Below are positions 10,011-19,478 of a stretch of DNA of 64,000 nt, piece by piece. This stretch comes from Hydractinia symbiolongicarpus. Lineage: Eukaryota > Cnidaria > Hydrozoa > Anthoathecata > Hydractiniidae. Location of the stretch: NCBI RefSeq assembly GCF_029227915.1, contig NC_079882.1, positions 6,200,001 to 6,264,000 on the forward strand. Reading direction: 5' to 3'. Position 1 is the first letter of the stretch; every line of letters begins with the position of its first letter. The notes under the pieces were generated by a model. That model saw nothing but the letters and a program-made list of their open reading frames with translations, had not been told where the DNA came from and searched no databases. A program made the translations under genes and the position numbers.

Positions 10011-10095
10011 TGTTGTATTTAAAAGCAGGAAAAACACGTCTGTACGCTACTACATTTCAATTGAACTTAATGTCTTGATAACCTCAAGCACAACA
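10011..10095 (-). repeat. Element A 5' LTR (85 bp)
   Basis: It has TGTTGT and ACAACA as inverted ends, is followed by TTAAC (the target duplication), and matches the LTR at 4474-4562. At 85 bp it is very short for a gypsy LTR. The Mag element of silkworm is a known precedent for LTRs under 100 bp. Confidence 0.8.
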
Positions 10096-10100
10096 TTAAC
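10096..10100. repeat. Target-site duplication TTAAC (right copy) of element A
   Basis: Identical to 4469-4473 and directly outside the 5' LTR. Confidence 0.8.
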
Positions 10101-10445
10101 TGCTACCTCTGCTCTACCATTGGATCTTGGATGATAGACAGAAAATTTACAGTGTTTTACACCCGAACACTGGAGAGAATCTTTGGTCTTCTTTGTCACA
10201 AACTTTGGTCCACTATCAGCATGTGCAGCATGATGAATTTTGGACACTTCATGGTGCAGCAGAGAGGGGGTTAAAATCCGATCACCCACAAGAAAAACTG
10301 CATCTACAATCAAAAGGTTTTTTGCGATATCTTTAGTAAGGTTATATGTCGCAGGACAGGTCATCAGGTACGATGAGAAATTGGTAATTTTGAAATGTTT
10401 TAACTGTAACACGTGGTCATTGTTTGTGACACATTTCCATATCAC
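10101..10445 (-). pseudogene. Element B integrase: zinc-binding domain fused to core by deletion
   Basis: The minus-strand frame contains LLIVDAVFLVGDRILTPSLL and HHAAHA (the H2C2-type zinc-binding region). It then jumps to DSGPKFVTK, FSVYHPRSNGRAEVAV (core around the second catalytic Asp, and the SNGRAE block with the catalytic Glu). The stretch normally found between them is missing. The frame runs into element A at 10100, so its last codons are LTR sequence. Confidence 0.7.
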
Positions 10446-10559
10446 GTCTTTAACCTTGTCAAAAGCCGTACGAACAATGATCAGTCCACAAAAATAGTGT
10501 TTCAGAACTTAGTAGTGGCTTGAACGGTTTCGTGGTGTTGGTTAGCTTGCTGTAATGAG

Positions 10560-11360
10560 AGACCTGATTGACTAGATCTGAAAAGGCTCTCACATATGTA
10601 ATGTTCTGTGGCCGTGGAAACATTTAAATAGAGTAAAGGCATTTCGGTTGTGGCTTACCTTATTTGAAGTTATCTGAAATCCGCCAATCTCAATTGTTTT
10701 CTGAGCAAATTTGAATTATGAAGGGCTTAGAGCTTCTTCACCCATAAGCTCCAAGAAGTCAATCAAACGCCAATGGGTTTTCAGACAATTATTGTGACGT
10801 TAATATCTGTCGTGTTGTCATATCCATTGCCCCTTACCATGTACACTTGTGTAACAACACAATCGTGGTATCGACTGAACTCCGTGATAAACGTAAGGAG
10901 ATGTCTGTCCTCTCCGCACACTGGGACAGAATGGTAACCATTTAGGGAGCCTGTAACGGACAGATAAGTTCCAGGCAGTATCAATCTAGCCTGTTAAAAC
11001 GTGTGATTGGTGTCACGAAGACAAGGCTATGTTGTTGCTTTAATTACACCAAGAGTAACGCGTGAGCCTAGTTGAACCTTAATCTGTTGACGACAGTGAA
11101 TAGGTATTGATGCCGGTGTATGCACTGCCGTTGGCTTCGCGGTAAGATCGAAGTAGATATTGATGGCTGGTCCACTTATCCGGTTTATGAGGGCACCGGT
11201 TAAATGTGGATTCTGCATATCTTTTAAGAAGCTGCTCATTTATACGAGGTACGTTTTCGTCAGTTGCGGGAGAAGAGGAAGTTTCTTTGGACACACAGCC
11301 ACCTGTTCGTTTTGGACAATCACATGGACTTTTCTTTGTGATTGATAGGTTACTAAGCAT
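10560..11360 (-). pseudogene. Element B reverse transcriptase (decayed)
   Basis: From 11360 the frames show PCDCPKRT and FNRCPHKP, then (11239) AKPTAVHTPASIPIH and VTLGVIKATT, matching the AVHTPIPVPHHW and ALGVIEPV blocks. Next come NGYHSVPVCGEDRHLLTFIT (10930 region) and, lower, THWRLIDFLELMGEEAL and FKFAQKTIEIGGFQITSNKV. This order is a gypsy reverse transcriptase. It is split over frames with several stops, and I could not find an intact YxDD box. Confidence 0.7.
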
Positions 11361-11845
11361 TCATAGACGCATCGGCACCAATGACATAAGCATCTGGCGA
11401 TATTGTCCTTACATTTTTACAATTGCTTGTTGAATTATGTCGAACAGATCGGTGGTATCTGTTTATACCATTTCAAGTGCCTCGAAGCTTTTGCCATAGG
11501 CATCAGTCCCGGCCAATTAAATAAATGCGGCACCAAGAATATACATTCCTTCGTTGTTAGTTGAATTTATTTTTTTTCGACGAGTGATAAACACGAATCT
11601 AATCTTCGTGAATTTAGCACCTTTAGTCTCATAAAGGATGATTATGCCCCTTTATCAGCAATAGCTGAGATTTTTTATGGTTTGATTTTAGGAAATAGGA
11701 CATTGAAGTGGCTATAGTCATTCTCTTTTGTACACATCCTTAAGGTGACACAAGGTTGCTTGCGTGCTTCCTTTTCCTTCCACCCATAGTTTTCGTCAAA
11801 TATATGGATGTCAACCGATGTGTTTGGGTGTGAAAAATTTCTTTC

Positions 11846-12292
11846 TTATTGCCATACATGGTGCACCAGTTGTACTAGCATTTTTTGAAGGTTAGTTGTG
11901 ATGCTTATGCCATCATTTAATGCAATGTGTAGATTCTTTAGGTATTCTTCATAGCACGTATCTTTTTTTCTTTTCTTTTGATTAGAGAAGTTTTTTATAT
12001 TGAGGGATGTTTTGTCCAATTTTGTATGGCTAATAATGTCCCGTTTTGTTTCTTTGTCTGCAATGCCAGAAATGACAACATACTTGACAATATCCTTCGT
12101 ATAATAAACATTCTGTCCACAATTAGCACCATTGTAGCAGCAAATGAACGAATGATCCTGTCGCATGGCCAGGACTTCTGTTTTCTGAACACTTGTGGCG
12201 GTTAAGATAACTGTGAGACGTTTAATTGTAGCAAGCAAAATGTTTTCTGTCATTGCAGAAATGCCCGTCATGTCTATCGGGCTTTTCAACAC
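11846..12292 (-). pseudogene. Element B Gag remnant
   Basis: The minus-strand frame of 148 codons includes VQKTEVLAMRQD, CCYNGANCG and YTKDIVKYVVISGIADKE. These correspond to the RMRQD, cysteine and YTEEIIRDVLxRGLxDxE blocks of gypsy Gag proteins in invertebrates. Downstream codons are not alignable by eye. It sits upstream of the B reverse transcriptase in the right order. Confidence 0.55.
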
Positions 12293-13707
12293 TACTAAAG
12301 CTGTGGTAGGATCTGTATATACAGTGGGTATATACAGTATAACAAGTTACTGATATCAATGGCTAACAATTTTCTTTGTCGCCAGCCTCGATGTCAAAAA
12401 GGCAAGAAACCCTGGGGACAGGGTTGGGACCCAGTTGCGCCTACTGCAGCAACATCATCTCTGATACAAATTCCTTATGAACTGAAGTCATGAAAACCCT
12501 CCCACTCGCCTTGCTAACCCTAACTGCAATCCTGGACATAATATTATTAGAAAAGGCCAAGTTTTGGCTATTTCTCGAACTGACCAAATGGAATCGCCTT
12601 GTCAAAATTCTGCAGCCGGCAGGCTGCAAAAGCTTCGCTTTGGGAGACATGTAGGCCAGGTTAATACCGTCGAAAATGCACTACTGGCAGTTTCTGCCAT
12701 GTCCACATTTTGAAACAATCCACAATCACTGCTTGTGGGACGAACTATGATATTCGGCCCTTTTTTCCAATAAACTAAGTCCGGGATTGATGTGAACCCT
12801 GGCGGATAAGAAATAAAAGGGGCGGTTCTATGGCGCTCATCAAATCTAGCCTTTGAAACGCCCGTCATGCCATGTTGATAATAGTCTCATTGCATCAGAC
12901 ACTAAAAGGCAGTTTGGAGCTCACCAAGAATATTGAGCGAGAGAAAGTGGAAATCACAACTTTTGATAAAAAAGAAAACATGCTATGAAGCTCGTAAACT
13001 GTCTATTTGTTTCTTTTAAATAAACAGGTGCTATTTTAAGTTTAATTTATTTGTAGCTATTCCCAACGCAACATTCTTTGTTTAGCGAAATAATGGTTGG
13101 GAGAAGGCTGCTTAGCTAGCTAGCAAGGCTGAAGTCATTAGCTAGCTACACGAATCAATAGAGGAAGAGTTTTTGAGAGGCTGCAATTACATTGCGAGGC
13201 AAAGGTAGGCAAAGCAAAGGTGCGGTAAGGGCAGGAGAAAGCAAAGTAAGACAGCTACCACAGGGTGTATACAACCCAATCTCATCAAGAAACAAACCGC
13301 TTCCAAAATTTGTACATCCGAAATATCAATCCGCCAAGAAATCCTATTTGTTATAACATAAACCAACGTTTACATAAATTTGAATACATGTTTCATCCTA
13401 CTAGAACGCTACAGATCCTTGGATTGAGGAGGTTGAAAAGCTGCAAAGTTGCATTTTTTATAAGAACCAGTAAGTTTTCCAAAAGAGGCGTCCCCTAGCA
13501 AGGTTATAATGTCAAATTTTCTCCTTGTAAAGTTGTCTTTACAATGATCAAAAATAACATGCACACAAAGGCAATATTTAGCTTTGTAAGAGTTTACTAC
13601 ACCACTTTTTGTTAAAACTTCATGTAACTGCAGGTATAGCTTTCAAAATATTTATTTTTCTTCTTGCTCAATCCCATCTTGGCTATCTTTTTATTTTTTT
13701 ATTTTAG
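12293..13707. other. Intergenic or decayed element 5' region
   Basis: Minus-strand open frames at 12441-12868 may be the 5' end of element B, but nothing in them is recognisable. A paired short palindromic repeat lies at 12382-12428. TAGC-rich patches occur near 13110-13150. No host exon was seen. Confidence 0.4.
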
Positions 13708-13774
13708 CTCCAGTCTTTTTTAGTGGCACGTTACCCTGTTTATGTAGCGCTTAAAACATTTCTGAATGTTGTAG

Positions 13775-14750
13775 CCAGAACAAATGCCTTTTCTCACCAA
13801 AGTGAAAATAAATTCTTTATATGCAGATGATACAATAATTATTTCGTTCCATAAAAACTTGGATACCCTTGTCTCCCAGGTTGAGTTAAAACTTTCACAA
13901 GTCGACCTCTGGCTGAATAATAACAAAATGACTATTAATACGGACAAATCTGAAACAATCTTTTTCAGCAACCACAGCCAGTTAAAAAAAAGTTGAGAAA
14001 AAAATTATCAACTATATATGGGTATTTCTTTGTAGAGGTGCGAAAAGTTAAATATTTTGGGGTAACATTTGATCAAAAAATGCAATGGAAAGTGCACATT
14101 AATGACATAAAATAAAAATTAATTAATGCATTTGTCATTCCATATTTAAACTACTGATCCTTGGCATAGGCTTGTGACACCCAAGGTAGATTGAGAAAAC
14201 TAGGAAAACGAATAAAATTTGTCCACACCTTTCTTGGGAAAGAAAGGGAATATTTTTGCTAAATAATTTACTCATCAAAAACGATGCCATATTAGTTTTC
14301 AAGGCCATGAATCACATTGCTCCTGATTACATGTGCTCAAAATTCCTTTTAGCAAAAAACTGTCATAATTATCAAACAAGAGGAGCTTCAAAAAACAGGT
14401 TCACGCTTCCCTTGGTCAACGTGGAATTTGACAAATAAGCCTTTTCATTTACAGCTGCAAAAGTGTGGAATAATCTTCCAGACCAAGTGACCTGTAATGG
14501 AAGTCTGCTTTTGTTTAAGACTTCCATCTCTTATGGCAAATTCTAATGGAGATCACTTTTTAGTTTTTGTTTTTTATTCTTTTTCTTTTCAATTTTCACA
14601 GATTATAAATGTTACTATGTTTGTTTGATTGGCAGTCTAAGGTTTATCATTTTTTGTTTCTTTATTGTTCTAGTGGCCCCCAATGGAAACAATCTACTAA
14701 CTATAGGTTTTTGTGATTTTCTGGTATTATTATTATTATTATTATTAAAG
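13775..14750 (+). pseudogene. Fragment of a second LINE (reverse transcriptase end)
   Basis: The frame at 13784 reads PFLTKVKINSLYADDTIII, the active-site box of a LINE reverse transcriptase, followed by DLWLNNNKMTINTDKSE. After a stop and frame changes come VFKAMNHIAPDYMCSKF and NCHNYQTRGASKNRFTLP (14280-14400) and AAKVWNNLPDQV (14456), the standard C-terminal blocks. A (TTA)n run at 14727-14748 looks like the element tail. It is only distantly like the LINE at 4660-8372. It is 5' truncated and dead. Confidence 0.75.
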
Positions 14751-16354
14751 TTCTCTATAAATGATTATTTTTTTAAAAAAAATTAAAATAAATTTGCATA
14801 AAGTTCTTTACGAACAAATATTTTTTTTATAAAATAGAAATAATTCTGCATATGTTCTTACATATCTAAACAATCAAACAAAAAATAAATTATGCATGAT
14901 TTTTATTTTAAAGGACTTCTTATTTAAGACGCAAGTTGTGCATGATTTTTATTTTTGAAATTTACTGATTATTTAACATGTCACACATTTGTTTATAATT
15001 TTTATTTCAAAAGGATATATTTTGGAAGGCAAATAAAAGTAGCAAAGTATCAACTTGTAACTATAAGGCCATAAAAAGTGATGGGAAAAGTTAAAGAGGG
15101 AAGGGACAGGGGACTGCACAATTAGCATTAAGGGCGGTTACAACCGTTGTAATTTGAGATGGCACTCTGCATTTGCTGATGTAATTATTGACATATTTTC
15201 AAAACATATAACGTTGCGTCTGCAATGGTGAAATCGCACATAGGAAGTCCTCAGGCCTTGTGCGATCAGACGTGTTAAAAAAAATAAAGATATAACAACG
15301 GAAAAAAGTATTTGTTTTTCCATAACATAGTTCAGTTGCTTCTTTGGCAATGCACGAAAAATAAAACCAGTTAACATATTTTTTGCGCTTCAACTGCATC
15401 ATTAAAAACAGTTTGTCACTATTTGTGGTTTGATTGAATCATTGCAGAAAACGCTAAAATAAGTTAACAAAATGTCATTTTTCTGCATTGAACTTTAATA
15501 TTTAAGCATTAAACTATTATTATTTCTTTTCTTTTTTGCTTTTCTTCAGTAATTTTTTTTTAAGAGGTAGCTAAAACATTTTTTGTGTTTTGTTAAGTTT
15601 AAAAATTTAGAAGCTGCCACAGTATTCTAATAAGTGCGAAAATTGCGACGACAGTTATTTATAGACACTAAAAATGCTGAATTATGAGGGTTTCGCCGTA
15701 CAATGTATGCTTTTAAAAGGTCTTATTATGGAGGTGCAGAGCAGTTCTGAACCAAAAGGCCTGGGGACAAGGTTAGCATACTCTAAATTTGAAACTGATT
15801 ACCCCAAATTTTCGTATCTAAACATTCTTAGGACGAAACCAGCAGTGTTGATGCTTGCGCTACATGTTGATAAAATATCGTCAAAAAACAAACTTTAATT
15901 ACGCAGTAATTTCTGTTTCTTCCATTATCGTGGGATGAATTAAAGTAGTGTTCTTTTCTATTGATTTTAAATATTTTTCAATAAAGTATATATCCATCTG
16001 TCAGGTAACTTAGGCAACCTCTTCCTCAAGGAAGGTTGCAATACTCATTTGAGAATCATACCCCGCCTAGGTCAACAAGTTATGGATCAGTAATTTTTAC
16101 AACCTGTTTGTTCAAATGAATTCTTTTAAATTTGAAATAAGAAAATAATGCACACCTGCTGCTATTATATTATTATTTTCGTTTTATTGCTTAGACGGCT
16201 AGTATATCACGTTGAATTATTTTTTTAAACAAAAACAAAAATCATTTGTACAGAAATCCATTTTTGGAAAGTTTGAATTTTTTTAACTTTGTTGCTACAG
16301 CATATTTGTTTTTGGCTATGAAAGTTATTAATTATAGCGAATGAAAGTCATTAA
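14751..16354. other. AT-rich interior of the TIR element
   Basis: Non-coding by eye. A single short-repeat arm (GGCCTGGGGACAAGGTTAG) lies at 15758-15776. Open frames at 15138-15402 and 15674-15898 have no recognisable content. Confidence 0.4.
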
Positions 16355-16418
16355 TTTCTGAGCGCTACATAAAAATGACATAACAGGGTCACGTGCCACT
16401 AAAAAAGACTGGAGTTAG

Positions 16419-19417
16419 TCTGAAATTTTTAATGAACAAGAAGATCGAAGCAGCCATCAAGGTGGCAAGAAAAACAAATATTTAAAAAACGATATCTGGG
16501 GCCACATGAAGTTTTAACAAAAAGTAAATATGTCATTGGGAATTACTTATGAAAATCTTTCTGGTAAGTTCAACTTGTAAAAGTACCTTAGGATCCCTTT
16601 AATAGGCTGGTTGTATTTTAGGTGTGAAATCCCACTGTAGGACATTGCCCATCTTCTTTTCATCACAGCCTCTCAGTTTTGCAAGAAACAGTCATTTAAT
16701 TTAAAAGTAGTTGAAAAGAATGTTTAAAAGTTATACACAATATTTACATCCAGATGGACATTTTATGGCATCTAATCTGCTAAGTAAGCTTCTGCGTAAA
16801 AGGAAAGTTTTTTGAAGTCCCAGTCCTGTGATTTATGTTTCAATTTCAAGATGAATTTAGACCCATTGAAATTACTTTGATGTCATTATCTGTCAGCCAT
16901 CTAAATTATACTCTTGTCTGCCAATTTAAAAACTGAGTTTTAAAGGGGTTTTAATCGAAAACATATTTCTAATTGACCTTAAAATCATAGTAATACCCCT
17001 GGTAAATAAATAAATAGTCTATGCTCATAGACATGCAAGGCAATGATGTGGAAAATATATATGGCTTCATATATGTTGCTTATATTTTTGTAAAGAACAC
17101 TTTGCACAACAGATATTAAATAACATTTAAAATTTTACGACAATTTGATTTAATAATTTTTGCTGCTTAATTTTCATGTTCTTGCAAGTATTTTTAGCTT
17201 TTTTTCTCTGGTTGGTTATTTTAGGGTATTTACTTCTGGAGAATTATATTAAAAGCTCAACTAATAAAAACAATAACTTTTAATGAGATGAATAATTTTT
17301 TTTATGCTAGGATCAATGTCATGATAAATCTTAAGCATTATAAAATAGATTTTTTTTTTGGTAAAACAAATTTTCACATATATTAGATGATTTTAATTTT
17401 TCTCACTATTTTGATACAAGACAATTTTTTTAAATTCATCTCAAATAAGGAAAACATTAAATCAAATTGTGAAACGAATACGGGATCATCTTCAAGATAC
17501 TTATATATACTTTTAAAGATCTTATCCTTGCTATTATACTTGCCAAAACACTTTTAGGCCAATTTACATTTCATTTCTTATCTTCAATTCACGTTTTTTT
17601 TCAATTTACCTACCTGCTTTGTTAATGTTGTGCTTTTTACGTTGGCAATTGCTAATTGCCTGGCTTATGATAGTATTTTTATTTGACATTATATCAAAAG
17701 TGTCTGCTTAAAATCTAATTACTCTACTTTTACCATTCTGTTCAAAGTTTCTGAAAAAAGTTTAGATATTACATGACAATGCCAACAATCGCCCTAAAAG
17801 CTGATATTTCCTATTTTTTTGATAAAATCCAAAATAATTGAAAAACCAGGTTAATGACATGTCACAACTCTCTAAAATGTTTCCTTTTTTCATAAAATAA
17901 AATTTTATATGTTGTTAGTTTCAAGTTCTAATCATAATAAGTTCAAGGGTTTGTTTTAATTAATAGCCTATACTAAGGCACTGGAAGATATAGGATCTTA
18001 ATTTGGCAGGCAGATATCTAATAGATAAATATAAAAAATCAGTATTGTATAATAGTTATTGCACAGAGCAAAAAAAGCTATTAAAAAAACTGGCTGGCGT
18101 GTGGAATCCACCCACTCCTATCCAAGGCCAAAACAGGTTTTACAAATCCTTGAATTTACTACATCTCCATTCTTTTATTAATATTTTTATTGAGAATTTT
18201 TTTAAGATGATAGGCTGTCATAAAATCTTTTTTTATTTTTTTTATGAAATCCATGAATTTCCTTGTCAGCAAGTAATAAATTACTTTACATGGCTACATC
18301 CAACCATTTTAAACACACAAAATATGGTTTATTACAAGGATTTGCAACATTATTTTTTAGGATTCTTTAAATTATTCGACAGACCTTTTTACACTTTAAG
18401 TTATTCCAGATAGATTTTTAGTTAATCACAATTAGAGAAAGAATTCTGTCATGCATCGATCACATCAGGGAAATCACACAGTACACAGATGTATCAAAAC
18501 AACCTCATCCCCATGATTCTGTCTCGTGTATCCATGGGAATTAGGTTTATGTTTAATTTTTATTTTTTTTTTATTTTAAAATGAACTACAAGATGTGATA
18601 AAAAGCTTTAAAGATTTCAAAATGAACATAGTAATAGATGGTCATCCAAGCAGCACTACCTATCTCTATATGCAACATTTATCTTTTTTTATAATTCTGT
18701 TTTTTCCTCAAATATAAATTTTGTAGCTAAATAAATTTTGGTGTGTATTTGAAAGATCATTATTTTATTTTTTACTTACTTCTTTTTATTTACAAGATTT
18801 CCCCAATGTGAACAAAAGAGTAATTTTATTCAATAAGTTTATGACAGAGTAATGTCTACATGGAGCCATTATTGCTGTAATGCCATCCTCTTTTGTAGTT
18901 TTTTTAGTAAAGGTTGTTAAAAAAGACACTTTTAAATGTTTCTATGCTGGCTTGTTAAAATAAGCAGAAGTTTTTTGCAAATAGAAAGGTGTGAACAATC
19001 AATATTTGATCATATAGAAGCCTAGAAGCTTCAATGAACATTACAAAAACATGTTGAATTTTGGTTATGAACTATGTAATATCATTATTGTTATTTTAAT
19101 TGGAATTTAAGTTGTAAATTTAAATAATATTAAGGCTGTTCTCAATGGGATTTATTATATACAATTTGTGTATTTGTATATTATATATAATTTGTATATA
19201 TTTGTATATATATATTCTTCCTTCAGTAAACATGAAAAAAAGTTAATTATTATTGGTTACAAGAAATTATGGTTTATAACTTTAAACATCAAAAGGATTT
19301 AGCAAAGATATATTTTTTATATTGGGCTTTGCATTTTACATGAGTAATCATGTGAAAAAAGCATTTTTTATTTTAGTGAAAAAAAACAACAACTAAAAAC
19401 TATGCTTAAAAAGCAAC
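16419..19417. other. AT-rich upstream region of the receptor kinase gene
   Basis: No recognisable gene. The 136-codon frame at 18003-18413 is Phe/Lys/Asn-rich and looks like chance AT sequence. A TATATA microsatellite lies at 19155-19215. A good acceptor-like TTTTTTATTTTAG at about 19362-19376, just 5' of the coding start, could be the end of a 5' UTR intron or a trans-splice acceptor. Confidence 0.4.
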
Positions 19418-19476
19418 ATGTTCTATGTACTTGCATTAATTTGGCTAACACAATCCACACAAGAAGTATCAGCTAA
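19402..19476 (+). promoter_or_regulatory. Out-of-frame upstream ORF overlapping the RTK start
   Basis: ATG at 19402 opens 24 codons ([11 protein letters not shown] and on) ending at TAA 19474-19476. It overlaps the receptor start at 19418 in another frame. If it is in the mature mRNA it would lower translation of the receptor. Whether it is transcribed depends on the true 5' end. Confidence 0.4.
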
Positions 19477-19478
19477 AG
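19418..19478 (+). CDS. RTK exon 1: signal peptide
   Basis: It encodes [20 protein letters not shown] and one extra base (phase 1), then donor GGTATGT. The hydrophobic core FYVLALIWL makes it a convincing signal peptide. An out-of-frame ATG lies 16 bases upstream. Confidence 0.75.

Larger units (their letters stand above)
4474..10095 (-). mobile_element. Ty3/gypsy retrotransposon A, short-LTR (Mag-like), internally deleted, carrying a LINE
   Basis: Both LTRs (4474-4562 and 10011-10095), a polypurine tract next to one, a tRNA-type primer site next to the other, and a TTAAC duplication on both sides define the full element. On the minus strand it holds gag, a zinc knuckle, then integrase. Protease, reverse transcriptase and RNase H are absent, so a deletion joined the zinc-knuckle region to integrase near 9210-9290. 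Without the inserted LINE the element would be about 1.9 kb. It sits inside the integrase of element B. The tiny LTRs and the gag start at the primer site recall the Mag clade, an inference from family knowledge. Confidence 0.8.
4030..12870 (-). mobile_element. Ty3/gypsy retrotransposon B (decayed, interrupted by element A)
   Basis: Minus-strand remnants appear in the order gag (12292 to 11846), reverse transcriptase (11360 to about 10560), integrase zinc-binding and core region (10445 to 10101), then, after the 5.6-kb insertion of element A, the integrase C-terminal region (4473 to about 4080). The integrase frame reads SNGRAEVAV up to the junction at 10101 and continues KSIKRLLTD on the other side at 4473. 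So the two pieces were once contiguous. Multiple stops, frameshifts and missing blocks (most of RNase H and part of the integrase core) show that it is dead. LTRs were not identified, so both outer limits are approximate. Confidence 0.7.
13708..16414. mobile_element. Terminal-inverted-repeat element, 2.7 kb, with TTAG duplication
   Basis: The left end CTCCAGTCTTTTTTAGTGGC is matched by the reverse complement at 16395-16414. The match continues about 34 bp with one mismatch and then, after a short gap, TATGTAGCGCT. TTAG flanks both sides (13704-13707 and 16415-16418). This fits a cut-and-paste DNA transposon or large MITE with a 4-bp target duplication. No transposase was recognised inside. 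The interior carries a LINE fragment (13775-14750), then AT-rich DNA. The superfamily cannot be assigned by eye. Confidence 0.6.

Noticed and set aside
10127-10497. Plus-strand frames over the element B integrase
   Set aside because: Antisense shadows of the minus-strand gypsy pol.
18003-18413. 136-codon frame upstream of the RTK
   Set aside because: Phe, Lys, Asn and Ile-rich, typical of AT-rich noise. No domain, no splice logic with neighbours.
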